This document shows, one piece after another, positions 12,060 through 22,450 of a stretch of 64,000 bases of DNA. Below the pieces are notes generated by a model. The model saw only the letters and a program-made list of their open reading frames with translations. It did no database searches and was not told where the DNA came from. The stretch's first letter is position 1. The number at the start of each line of letters is the position of its first letter. Position numbers and translations under genes: made by a program. Source of the DNA: Lutjanus erythropterus (lineage: Eukaryota > Chordata > Actinopteri > Lutjaniformes > Lutjanidae); NCBI GenBank assembly GCA_020091685.1, contig CM034603.1:6205848-6269847 (forward strand), read 5' to 3'.

Positions 12060-12152
12060 GTCTTGGTTGTATCTTTTTCTCCACATACCCCCTGGCAACT
12101 GTAAAACTACCCTCTGATATGCAAGTACCCCTGGTTGGAAACTACTGCCTTT
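12060..12152. mobile_element. hAT element end (fragment)
   Basis: Reading on the minus strand from 12151, the end begins CAGTAGTTTCCAACC followed by GGGGTACTTGC, a typical hAT-type terminus. A matching opposite end was not found upstream, so only a fragment is called. Confidence 0.45.
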
Positions 12153-12429
12153 ATAAATCGGAATCTTAAATAATAATCCAATAATATTACATATGATAAT
12201 ATTATCATGTATGACATTATTACATACACTTTACAGATCTGGAAATTCCAAATAATTTTTAAAGTAAGTCAACATGCAAAAATCTTTATTTATCTAAAAG
12301 CAACCACATTTTACCAATTAATGAATAATACTTAGATTCAAACTGATCAGGCTTTTCAATGAAATCCCTGCTCCTAAAAAAGCTAAGTGATATTTTTATG
12401 ATAATGTATGAAAAGACAACGTGAAAATA

Positions 12430-12610
12430 ATGTGGCAATGTTAAAGGTGTCACTTGCAGTGATGAACCTATGGAGAGTTATCACCTGAATGTGCAGCTCC
12501 CCTTGTGTTTTACCGGGATTTATAGTGAGTTTCAGCAAACGTTTTTGCCGTCCAAACCGCAACTTCACGGTTTTGGTCATGTACATGATCACAGAACACT
12601 CGTACGTGTA
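12430..12610. repeat. Interspersed repeat fragment
   Basis: The segment with CAGCTCCCCTTGTGTTTTAC and GTGAGTTTCAGCAAACG resembles, from memory, a fish interspersed repeat. The 120-codon minus-strand frame over it (12383-12745) is not a recognisable protein. Confidence 0.35.
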
Positions 12611-13124
12611 TTCTTCTACTTGTAAAATGCACATGTTATGTACAAGAATAGAGGTTTTATCTGAAGATAGGCACACATTATAACTACAACAAATTTCTCT
12701 CAAGCAGCTGAGGTGCAGGTTTTTTTTAATTGGCTGAAGCAGCATTTTTTTTTCTTTAAAGAATGTAATAGAAGGAGCGCAGCAGTGTGACAGCCTGTAA
12801 CATTATACGTCATCTGCACTGGCTTCATTTGTAGATTCATACTGAAACAATATGGGCCTGACACGGTGTTGACTCACCAGCATCAGGCTTATTTCAGCGT
12901 TAGTTTTAGAGAGGCTCTCTGAACACATTTTGTAGAGGAGGAGTTCAAAAAAACAAAAAAACAAGTTAACCCCGCGGATGCGTGACGTGCTCTGGATCTG
13001 CTCGCCGACCTACCTGCCTTCCTGTATTAGTATCATACTGGGGAAATCAAGGAGCTGAACGCCTCACTTTCCCTGTTAAATTTCTCTTAGCTATTTTGAG
13101 AGCTGTGCTGTAGCCAATCTCTCC

Positions 13125-13142
13125 GTGTGTGTGTGTGTGTGT
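13125..13142. repeat. (GT)9 microsatellite
   Basis: Pure GT run followed by a second short GTGTGT run. Confidence 0.9.
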
Positions 13143-13194
13143 AATGCGCGTGTGTGACAGGAGGCTGATGTGTCCTATTTCCCTTCAAAAGTGG

Positions 13195-13225
<31 letters not shown>
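13195..13225 (+). repeat. Poly-A tract, 31 nt
   Basis: Uninterrupted A run ending in ACACAC. It might be the tail of a retroposed element, but no recognisable SINE or LINE body precedes it. Confidence 0.9.
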
Positions 13226-13226
<1 letters not shown>

Positions 13227-13299
13227 ACACAAAAAAACTAGGTTTTGGGTTTATTAATATTTGTATCCACTCCTCTAGTCCCCAAAAGAGAGACGAGGT

Positions 13300-13640
13300 C
13301 TATCGCTTCAGCATGAGATACCAGTTTCTGCATTAAAATGAATTCATTTCAAATGAGAAGCCTCCAGTTTGATTGTTTCTCAGGCTGAATAATTGTTCTG
13401 AAAGAAACTAAGATTAAATATCTGGGGTGTCTTTGACATGAAAAGTGCCCTGCCAGTGTTAATTTGTTGAGATACGCTCTGCCTGTCTCTGTGCGGTACT
13501 TCTGCGGCTTTCCAGTAATACATTTCTGAAAAGGCACAGCTATATGGGCAGCTGCATTATTCATATCACCTACTGCAAGGGGGAGATTACTTATTGATGT
13601 GCATAGGTATCCCCAAGTCACACAGTTAGAAAGTTTCCAA
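13300..13640. promoter_or_regulatory. Candidate conserved non-coding element
   Basis: A 340-bp unique, complex block with homeodomain-like ATTA/TTAAT cores and GCAGCTG (E-box) plus ATTATTCATAT motifs and no repeat signature. It could be a regulatory element in a neural-gene intron. This is inference only; conservation cannot be assessed here. Confidence 0.22.
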
Positions 13641-13998
13641 AAGTTCTTATAGCTCTGGCAATAGGATGAATGTAGTACAGTGCGTGGTTAAAATGGATTG
13701 CATGCACGTGCATATGCTCATGCACAACCTTAATGAAAAGATTTAGAGAAAAGATATGGGCAATTAGCAGCAGTTTTCTTTTCCCATGTGTGTCTTTTGT
13801 GCAGCATTAGCATTAACAATGATCTGGTTAAATACTCGCTGGGATATATTTGACAAGTAGCTCTCGGCTCCTTTGTCTGTCCCCTCTTCATCACTGTCTC
13901 TGCTTCTCTGGCTTTATTTCTCAGTGTCTGCAGTAGGAATGTATCGCGAGGCTACTGCCTCTGTCTGTATCTGTGCATTTTACAAAACTATCTACAAC

Positions 13999-14970
13999 GA
14001 TCAGCCACAGCATTAAAACCACCTGCCTGGCAGCCTAATATTGTGTAGACTGTCCTTGTGCTGCCAACACAGCACTGACCCCTTGAGGCATGGACTCCTA
14101 TGGTATCTGATACCAAGACTTTAGCAAGAGATCTTTTAAGTCCTGTAAGTTGTGAGGTAGGGCCTCCATGGCCGTGGCACAGGAGGTAAAGCGGGTGGAA
14201 GATTTGGTGGTTCAATCCCAGGCTCCTCTGCTCCAAATGTCAAGGTGTCCTTGGGCAAGACACTGAACCTCAAACTGACCCCAACAGCTTTTCTATCGGT
14301 GCGTGAATGTGTGCGATCGTATCGATGAATGTGACATGTAGTTGCAAAAGTGCTTTGACAAGAAAAGGGTCCAGTTCAAGCACCTCATTTTGAACCATTC
14401 TGAGTTTGCCAGTGTCAGATTCTGCAGACTGTAGTGAATTGTTCAGTGCTCTCTGTTGATGACATCCTTGACCACAATGGCTCCACTAAAAACTGGTGGA
14501 AATGTGGGCTGATTCATTTTAGCTAATTTGGTGGAAAAGGGGCCTGCAGATGCTCAATTGGATTGAAATCTTGGACATTTAGAGTCCAAATCAACACCTC
14601 GTCCACCCCAGGAACTGCTTCTGACACTCATGTGCTGTATGTGCTGTCACCGGAGGACAAGGGTCAGCACATGTACTCTGACTGGTCAGCCGGGGCATTC
14701 TGTACCCCATACACAGCAAGCCGTGACGTACCGCCTGTTCTGATACCTTTTTTGTCACAACCAAATTTAGCTTTTTCAGCAATTTGTGCTACAGTGGCTC
14801 TTGTGGGATCGAACCAGACCAGCTAGCCTTCGCTCCCCAAGCACATCAGTGAGCCTAGGGCGCTCACGACCCGGTCACCAATTTACCAGCTGTCCTTCCC
14901 TGGACCACTTTTTGTAGGTACTAACCACTGTCTACAGGGAACACCCAACAAGACCTGCTGTTTTTACACA
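13999..14970 (-). pseudogene. Decayed Tc1/mariner transposon, interrupted by a SINE
   Basis: The left end (ATCAGCCACAGCATTAAAACC) and internal landmarks match, from memory, a common fish Tc1-like element whose transposase reads on the minus strand: TTTAAGTCCTGTAAGTTG, CAGATGCTCAATTGGATTGA, GCCTTCGCTCCCCAAGCACA and TGGACCACTTTTTGTAG. The reverse-strand translation keeps the DNA-binding region (KKWSREGQLVN, then GRERPRLTDVLGERRLAGLV) but carries stops. Roughly the middle of the transposase, including most of the catalytic core, and the far terminal repeat are missing. A SINE and about 160 bp of unassigned sequence interrupt it at 14171-14543. Clearly inactive. Confidence 0.82.
14171..14375 (+). 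mobile_element. tRNA-derived SINE inside the Tc1 relic
   Basis: GGCACAGGAGGTAAAGCGGG (A-box region) and GGTTCAATCCC (B box, 14209-14219) form a tRNA-like pol III promoter. They are followed by GTCCTTGGGCAAGACACTGA and a 3' part ending in AAAGTGCTTTGACAAG, the usual design of a teleost tRNA-SINE. It splits the Tc1 sequence after GGGCCTCCATGG. Confidence 0.78.
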
Positions 14971-15359
14971 TATGGATGAAACCAACAAAATAAATCCCTG
15001 TGGTTGAAAGTTGTCAAGTGAGCTGTAGTGTTTTTCAGAAAGTTATTATTCAACTTAGTTAAAATCACAGAGGAGCTGATTTGCCTTAGAATATAGAAAT
15101 TAGGCTCTAAGAAGATGCTTTAATTTTTTAAACTGACCAATGAAAGAAATACTGAATGAGAGATTGCATCAAGTTACAGAAGCTAGACAGGAGTCTTTGT
15201 CTCTCTATGGAAAGAGGCCCAGAGGAAGTTGAAATAGCCTGAAATATCTATGATTTAAAAATTAGAAAATTATCCACAAAATTGGACCACTGGTAAGAAG
15301 TCTGAAAATCTAACATGAACCTGGTTTTAGCCAGACGCTGCTTTGGCAGATCTGCATCA

Positions 15360-15620
15360 TTAGCCATGTTTCCATCCAAATATCTCACAAATGTTGACCA
15401 AATTTTGCATAAATCGGCAAACAGAAATGTGAAAGAATGCTTGTTCCCATCCACTCTGTAATGTGATTATTATGAGTTGGTTCATTAGGATAAGCAGTAG
15501 GTGGTGCCAGTTCTCCAGTCTGAAAACCATTATACCATTGCAGAAGAAGAGGGCACAACAAGATGATGTCATTAAAAGAGCAGCGGTCGAACTTTAAACA
15601 GTGAAAAATATAATAGAAAA
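15360..15620. repeat. Interspersed repeat fragment
   Basis: Landmarks TTTTGCATAAATCGGCAAAC and TTCCCATCCA resemble a non-autonomous teleost repeat; no terminal repeats are resolved. The surrounding 14971-16250 shows no gene. Confidence 0.4.
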
Positions 15621-16254
15621 CATGATAGAAATATGATTATCTGTAGTATCATGTGTTATTTATTAATGTGAGGAAGGTTCCATCAGATCTGTGTGGAGCC
15701 ATCGTGGAGCCATGCACATGAAAATAAATAGATGGAAACACGGCAATGACAGTCCTGCTGCTAGTACTTGTGTGCACTGTACATGCAACCACCTGGAGGA
15801 GTATTCCCCTCAGGCAAAGCCCCCTTTGTCTACTTACTTGCTTTTGCTCCATTCCTGGTTGTTTATGGGATCATGATTTTATAAATTAATCCCATAGACA
15901 TTCAACAATTGCTGTTTAACTTCAAACTGCAAAAAAAGAGGTCTGTCCAGAGGAATTTATTAGTTTCTGACTGTGGGAAAGTGGTATTAAGAAAAATCCC
16001 CATTACTGAATCTCTGAAGTGTCTCTTTCAAATCACACACATTTAAACTATTCTATGTGATCTCCTTTTGATAACTAACGTAATAACTAATGTAATATTT
16101 TTCATTTCCATTCACTAAGCCTCTCCTGAAACTGTTTGGAGCCCCGCTGAGAAGGCTGTCCTCCCACTTTGAAAACCTCTGACCTACATTACCTTGATAC
16201 CGAAGACTAAACAGATTTTTTAATGTTTAACCGCTGTGGATATCAGAGATATCA

Positions 16255-16975
16255 ATGGCGGACTCAGGCTGTCTGAGGGGAAGGGGCGGAAAAAAATAAA
16301 AAGGGTACCACCTGATCTCCAGTGCAGCATTTAAGGTGAAACAATTCCTGGTTTAGATTAAAAGGAGGGCACCCCAGAGGGCAATTTATCGTATTTTGTC
16401 CAATGGAAGGGCACTTTAGAGGGCTCTTTATCACTTAATGTCCACTAGAAGGGCACTTCAGAGGGCACTTTACCACCTTTTGTCCACTGAAAGTTTACTT
16501 TAGAGGCACTTGACTACATTTTTTCCACTAGAAGCGCACTTTAGAGGCCAGATTATCACATTTTTTGCACTGGAAGTGCACTTTAAAGGGCACTTTACCA
16601 CATTTTGTCCATGGAAATAGCACTTTAGGGGGCATTTTATCGTGTTTTGTAGACTAAACAGCACTTTTAAGGGCTCTTTACCACATTTTTTCCATTAGAA
16701 GGGCACTTTAGAGGCCACTTTATAATTTTTTGTCTACTAGAAGGGCACTTCAGAGAGCACTTTACCAACCTTTTGTCCACTGAAAGGGTACTTTAGAGGC
16801 ACTTTACTACATTTTGTCAACTGAACAGGCACTTTAGAGTGCACTTTACCATGTTTTGTCCACTGAAAGGGCACTTTACCACATTTTGTCCACTAGAAGG
16901 ACACTTCGGATGGCACTATACCACGTTTTGTTCAGGAGAAGGGCTCGCTAGAGGACAGTGGGCACCTTAGCTTCG
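16255..16975 (+). repeat. Minisatellite-bearing dispersed element, copy 1 (41-bp period)
   Basis: It opens with GGCGGACTCAGGCTGTCTGA, which recurs at 32263. After a 100-bp lead (CTGGTTTAGAT) come about 14 tandem units of ~41 bp with the pattern GAAGGGCACTTTAGAGG, GCACTTTACCACATTTTGTC, CACT. Units vary by point changes, and one near 16865 is shortened. A related, more decayed copy is at 32263-32760. Confidence 0.85.
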
Positions 16976-17339
16976 TTTTTCAAACAAGAGTCATCACCCT
17001 TAAGTTCACCGCTCAGAGTCAATTCCACTGGTTGTTGTGGTGCATGTGTGTCTTTAAGTTATGACTCTCATGAGAAGTGGCAAATTGTATGAACTGGGTG
17101 ACAGCTCAGTTGGGGGAGGGGTGTGGACAAATATTGCCGTAAAAAACTGGGATCCTCCTTGTCCTCCTTGAGTGTGTTGGATTCATATCTAAACAATGTA
17201 TTAAAATGTATTCATTAACAGCCCTACTATTTTCTCTTTATTTATGCCTCTCTTTCTCTGCTCCATCCTCAATAGTCCACTTCATGTGCCCCCATTTCTT
17301 CTCTCCTCTGCCACTGAGCCACTTAAACATACCCTGTCA
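16976..17339. other. No gene or recognisable element
   Basis: Unique AT-rich sequence; nothing supported. Confidence 0.4.
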
Positions 17340-18060
17340 GAAAACTTAATTTGCTTTATCAGAAAATGAAATAATTCAGTCTGCGGACAAAAGCAAAACA
17401 CAGAGATGTCTCTTTTCCTTATTTTGTAATATGGACAATTTCAACCAGATGAGACCAGGCATTGTTAGAGACACCAATGGATCGTTCTGCCCCTCATTTC
17501 AACCCCCCCCACCACCATTTCCCACCTTCCACTTAGTGAATAGGGACTGAACCTCGGAATTATAATTCAAATTGATTCTTCCTAAATGAAAAGAGAGAGC
17601 GCGCGAGAAGCGAGCACACAAATGCTGGTTATTTCATTTCCTACTGTATTGCCCTGGAGGCACTTCCCCACAGAAAATCTGCTCAATCAAAGAGAATGAG
17701 TTTGTTTGTGGGGTTTTTTTCCCTAATTCCAGCTGGGGTGAAATAATTGAATCGGTACGTGTTAAAACACAGATCCGGTGGCACTTATTATCGCAGCGAG
17801 CTGTCGACCATGACCCTGTGTGGTGCCGTTTCCACCAGCACATTCACATACAGCGCACAGACATGTGCACACATGTGGGCATGAGGACCAATTACTACCC
17901 AATACCAGTGCAGAAATATGAGGTGAAGATTGTCTGCTACCCCTGAGCCGCCGAGGTCTCGGGAATATGGCAGCTATTAGGACCTCATGATGGCAGTATG
18001 ACGAATACAATGCCCTTTTAATGGGAGACAACCGCTCTTATATGACTTCCAATTTGACAC
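17340..18060. promoter_or_regulatory. Candidate conserved non-coding element
   Basis: Complex non-repetitive block of about 700 bp with many AATTA/TAATT cores (AATTATAATTCAAATTGATT near 17557), balanced base composition and no coding signal. Resembles developmental-gene intronic enhancers in character, but this is only an impression. Confidence 0.22.
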
Positions 18061-18566
18061 AGTGCTTGCTGCAATACATTGTTTTAAAGCAACAAACCAG
18101 GTTAGAGTGAAAGCAGCGGATCCTCTGTTATACTTCAGTGAAGAAATTATATAGAAATGTATGGTCTTAAAACTCCACAGCTCAATATTATTTTATTTCA
18201 ACGATGAATCAAAGGACAACATGTGAGATGGAACGGGATGCTTTGACGAGCCCATGGAGAATTATAGCCCCAATTCTGCAGCTCTGCAGAGCTTGTTAGC
18301 CTCTATCAGCTCACGGTTTTGGTTTTACAGCACAACTTGGTTCAATCTCACCGCCCTCATCAACCTGCAGCAGCAGGCAGCTGTTTTCAGCGAAAAGCTC
18401 TGTACACAAAAACTGCCCCCGTCTTTAAAGAGCAAACAAAGTTACCAAACTAGCTGGTGAAGAAAGTTGAACATCTGTTAGCTGAAGATGTTTTTCTCAG
18501 GAGTTGGTTTTTGGTTTCACAAAAATCTTTTGATTTATTGATATACTATCAAACAACACTACAGAT

Positions 18567-18835
18567 CAGTGTTTCTTAAGCTTTTTACACCAAGTACCAC
18601 CTCAGAGATTATCCGGCTCTTCAAGTACGACCATTATGACTGACTGTTTAAATATGGCATTGATGACATACATGCACGTCACATGCATGACTATGTAGGA
18701 GGCTGATATTAAAACAAAAATATTATAGGATGTATTTTCAATTGAAATTCTGTAATATTTTGATCACGTTTTAAATCAATTTATTAGATTGTTAATATTT
18801 TAGGAGATTCCTCAGTACAAGTTTGAGAGCCTATG
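18567..18835. mobile_element. hAT-type non-autonomous element
   Basis: The left end CAGTGTTTCTTAAGCTTTTT continues as ACACCAAGTACCACCTCAGA. The right end, read on the minus strand from 18835, is CATAGGCTCTCAAACTTGTA. These are diverged hAT-type termini of the Charlie style (CAG-GTTCTCAAACTTTTT). No transposase; flanking 8-mers are only partly alike. Confidence 0.6.
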
Positions 18836-18974
18836 CTCTCAATGCCAACAGTAAAAGCAGTCTTTAGTGTTTTCTAAAGAAGCAATAATGTTATTTTTTG
18901 GCCACTTGGACAGAAAAAAAAGCTTTGAAAACAACATTAGCATATTATTAGCATATAAATTTGTTTGCGACATA

Positions 18975-19165
18975 CCAAGTCAAGTCAGTTTTATTTATAC
19001 AGTTAACAGAAGTTATCTTGGGGTGCTTTTCATATAAAGCAAATCTAGAATGTGCTCTTTATAATATAAGGGCCGACAATTCCCACCATGAGCAAGCACT
19101 TGGCGACAGCTATGAGGAAAAACTTCCTTTTAACAACTAGCGAACTTCAGCAGAGCCAGACATTA
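18975..19165 (+). repeat. Teleost interspersed repeat fragment
   Basis: Landmarks CAGTTTTATTTATACAG, CATGAGCAAGCACTTGGCGA and GGAAAAACTTCCTTTTAACA match, from memory, a widespread fish repeat. I cannot assign its class. Confidence 0.6.
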
Positions 19166-19224
19166 AAATTCTTTCAGAGTTGTGTTTCTAGCTGTCTTAT
19201 GTATGTAAGTCTCATATTCATTGT

Positions 19225-19880
19225 CCTTTTAGCTCTGTTTTGGTCTCCTTAAACCACTGAGAAAAATATTTGGCTGCTGAGAAGCTAATGTTCCACTTTG
19301 TTTACCAGCTAACTGCTAACTAGCTAGTTGCTTTTTGGTGTGGGAATTTCGCATTTGGGTTTCTCAGAGTGTTTGCATTGGAAAACAAAGCTGTTGAGAA
19401 GGAATGGACTGAACCAAAACAATCAAGCTGCTGTCTGTAAAAATAAAACAATGAAGTAAGTGGAGGTCAGGGGAACTGCAGAGTTGAGCGAATTCTCTGT
19501 GGTTATTTTATCCATTTCTTATATAAAAAATATTATTGATGCAGGTTTAATCATTCTTAATTTTATGCTACATGTTAGTTGTGTAAACATGTAAACAGTT
19601 GCCTACTTTTACGTTTAGCTGTTTTGGTCTCCACCAACTCCTTAGAAATATTTGTGGTTTTTGGGAAGCAAACGCTCCTCTATGCTCACCAGCTAGCTGC
19701 TAACTTTGTCTGCTGCTGTTTGGTAGCCCAGCATATATTTTTATTAAAGCATTTTCATTGGAAACAAAATTGAAGCGAGTGGTTAAAATGAATCAAAACA
19801 ATAAAGTTGTGGTACTGACATGAGAGTAGAGCTCAGGGGAAGTGCAGAGTTGGGTAAATTCCCTTTGTCTTTGTCAAGTG
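19225..19880 (+). repeat. Direct duplication of a ~270-bp repeat
   Basis: Two diverged direct copies lie at about 19225-19505 and 19610-19880. Shared landmarks are GCTGTTTTGGTCTCC, CACCAGCTAGCTGCTAAC (TACCAGCTAACTGCTAAC in copy 1), CATTGGAAA and CAGGGGAACTGCAGAGTTGA. It belongs to a dispersed fish repeat continued at 19965-20283. Confidence 0.7.
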
Positions 19881-19964
19881 AGTCGTCTCACATTAAAAAT
19901 GGCTCCACTGCTGATATCAGAAGGAGCTAGTAGTTGGAAATACCTTATTTCTATTAGAAAGAAA

Positions 19965-20283
19965 GTAGTCCCAGTAGATTCTACTGCAGAAAGAAAGTAG
20001 TCCCTGCATGAAACTGCTCACAACAAGGTTTGTGGATTATTCTGAGCAACCGGGTTATGATTTCTGGAAAGGCGCTTTGCTGTTGAGTTTTTCAAATGTA
20101 TTCTTTTGTCACTTTAAGCACCACATGCTGAGCACCATTATATTGGAGAGAAGGCAGACATCTCTATGGCTGATATCTCTAAAGCTGCAAATCACACCAA
20201 AAAAATCTAGATGGATGAATACCACTCCAGGCTGGGGGAAAAATATGTATTTTTGATTGTGAGGGTGAGCCGTCTCTTTAACG
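19965..20283 (+). repeat. Dispersed repeat Y, copy 1
   Basis: Homologous to 54536-54850 in the same orientation: GAAAGTAGTCCCTGCATGAA, CTGCTCACAACAA, CACCACATGCTGAGCA, AAAAAAATCTAGA and GGGGAAAAATATGTATTTT, then a CTCTTTA end. The CCCTTTAA-type terminus is common in teleost MITEs. Confidence 0.72.
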
Positions 20284-20639
20284 AGCAGCAGCAGGTGGTG
20301 CAGCGAGTGTTTTGTGGGCTTTTTTTGCCCTTGGTTTCACCTCTCGGGCTCCATACAGGCTGCCCTACCTTGATGGTGAAGGTTGTTGTAGTTGTATGCA
20401 GCCTGAAAGGAACACCTGCAAACACTGTGAAGGTTATTTCCACCTCCGCGGCATGTTTTTCTCAAATCTGCATTCTTTAGTTCTTCTCAAGTTATTCTCC
20501 TAAAAGGCACTTGAATAAAACATCAGTTAAAAACACAGAGTTCCTTGTAGTAAAAATGCAAATATGTCATTTATAATTTCTATCAAGGAAAGTAAACATA
20601 TTTTAGGTAGGTTTAGTGTATTAACAATACAGCAGAGCT

Positions 20640-21560
20640 CTGCAGAGAATTTCCAGGAGAATTTTGTAAGATATTTGCTTTACTAAGTCATACAATGAGC
20701 ATGATATGTCATCAGAGATTATGGAAACATGCTAAATTGGAACCAGCTTCTCCGACAACAACACCACAGACAGCATGTTCTTGGAAATTTCCATTCCAGG
20801 CCTGAATTATTAGAGTAAAATTAATGCCAAATGTTTGCCCAACGAATAAGTGTGTTCATGAGCTGTAAATAACAGTAATAATCTTTTAGAAGTAGATGTT
20901 TGTGACAGTTCAATTTAGCAATATGTTAATGGAATCCAGAGTCTAGAGAGTGTATTTTCAGAGCAGTGGGCTTTTAGGGCAGCGGTAGTTCAGTGTCCAA
21001 GGATTTGGCTTGGGAATCATGGGATGGTGGCCAGCAGTGTGGACAGGACACCAAGAAGTGCCACGTGACCTCCTGGGTGCTGCTAAAGTGGCCTTGAGCA
21101 GTGCACCGAACCCCCAGCTGCTCGGGGTGGCTGACTTGGGGGGGGGGGGCAACCATCATTCTACCACCTCTTCCACTGATCGCTTGTGTGTTTTCAGATC
21201 CACAAGTGTGTAACAATGGAATGAAAAAGCTCAATCCCCATCAGGGGGGATTAATAAAGTACATCTTCTTTTGTTTTCGGGATAATGGGCTTAGCTTTAC
21301 ATTGACAGACAACTCACACCCTCATAAAAAGCCAATCAGCTTACATAGTATAGAATATAATGTTGTATTCATCTGGCACATTTCAGGTTCCCTGCAGCCT
21401 GCAGGGAACCTGCCTGAACTGTGAGTCAGGAGAAGAGGGGTCAGGCAGAAAACACTCGCTTCAATCATGGGTTATCTATTAAATAGGGCTTCAACCTATT
21501 TCATATACTCTTATATGGCGCCAACTAACTATTGGACTACAGTATTCATTTTTGAACCTT
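20640..21560 (+). repeat. Unnamed dispersed repeat Z, copy A (split by a SINE)
   Basis: Shares a long diverged alignment with 21870-22450 and 39660-40215. Ordered landmarks are CTTCTCCGACAACAA, TTGAGCAATATG-like, CAGAGCAGTGGGCTTT, TGTTTTCGGGATAATGGGCT, GACAGACAACT, CTCGCTTCAATCAT and CAACCTATTTCATATAC. Without the SINE the unit is about 0.6 kb. No coding potential or terminal repeats found. Family unknown to me. Confidence 0.75.
20976..21267 (+). mobile_element. tRNA-derived SINE inserted in repeat Z copy A
   Basis: The head GGGCAGCGGTAGTTCAGTGT (tRNA-like A box) is followed by CCTCCTGGGTGCTGCTAAAG and GCACCGAACCCCCAGCTGCT, a G run of 10, and the tail ATCAGGGGGGATTAATAAAG. This matches, from memory, an abundant teleost SINE. 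CTTTT flanks both sides (20971-20975 and 21268-21272), a likely target duplication. The uninterrupted pre-insertion sequence is preserved in repeat Z copy B (GGGCTTTTGTTTTCAGG). Confidence 0.88.
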
Positions 21561-21869
21561 ATACTACCTTTCATTTCATTTTTGTTATAAGACCTATCGT
21601 ATATTTTATATTTCATTTTATTTTTTAATTTCATTGTGTCCTCCTACACCCTATAATTAACCTATAGCTCTCCAGTAAACCCAGTTTGCAGCATTAGAAA
21701 CGCTCTACGACAATTAACAGCTTTTTTTTTCATATATATATTTACATTCACATCCATTACCATCATACAGAATGTAGCTTGGTCTGAATTTTATACGTTC
21801 GTTATTTGCACTCAAAGGAGAAATCTGTAATGTATTTATTGTATGAAATCATAAAATTATGTAATCAGA

Positions 21870-22450
21870 GTTTAATGAAACATGTTTAAGCTCGCTTCTC
21901 CGACAACAATGCTACAGCCAGCAAGTTCACCTTTAAACTTTCCATTTCTGTGCAGAATGTCTGTTTTTATTTGCAAGTTTCATGTGTATTAGAGCTCAAA
22001 TGAATACAGAATATTATCATTAATAATGTTTTATCAGGAGTTGATGTTTTTAATAGTTGAATTGAGCAATATATGATATATGTGAGTCTGGCAGGCAGTC
22101 ACTGAACTCCAACTCCAGAGTGTGTTATTTCAGAGCAGTGGGCTTTTGTTTTCAGGATAATGGGCTTCGCTCTACACTGACAGACAACTGACAGCTATTA
22201 ACAGCTGTTAAACTTATAATCCAGGACTTGACCTCACTTGTTATTGTCAAAGTATAATGTTGCACTCGTCTTGCGCTCGGGTAGGTTCAGTTTCCCGCAG
22301 CCTGTGGGCAACCAGCCCCAGCTTCAAGTCTAGGGTGGAGGGAAGCAACTCGCTTCAACCACAGGTCTTATATTAAACAGACCTATTTATTATACCGTCT
22401 GCAGCTCCAGCTCACTATTTGGGCTGCTGTACTCATATTTGAAAGTTCTT
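21870..22450 (+). repeat. Unnamed dispersed repeat Z, copy B (uninterrupted)
   Basis: Direct-orientation copy about 0.3 kb after copy A. It contains CTTCTCCGACAACAATGC, CAGAGCAGTGGGCTTTTGTT, GACAGACAACTGACAG, CTCGCTTCAACCACAGG and CAGCTCCAGCTCACTATTTG in the same order. Confidence 0.75.

Noticed and set aside
12383-12745. 120-codon minus frame
   Set aside because: Overlaps a probable interspersed repeat and has no domain or intron-exon context.
14171-14250. tRNA gene
   Set aside because: A and B boxes are present but the cloverleaf is not maintained and a SINE body follows.
16370-16960. Regularly spaced direct repeats resembling a CRISPR array
   Set aside because: Units are contiguous diverged tandem copies without unique spacers, in a vertebrate genome; a minisatellite.
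20976-21050. tRNA gene
   Set aside because: tRNA-like head of a SINE; B box eroded.
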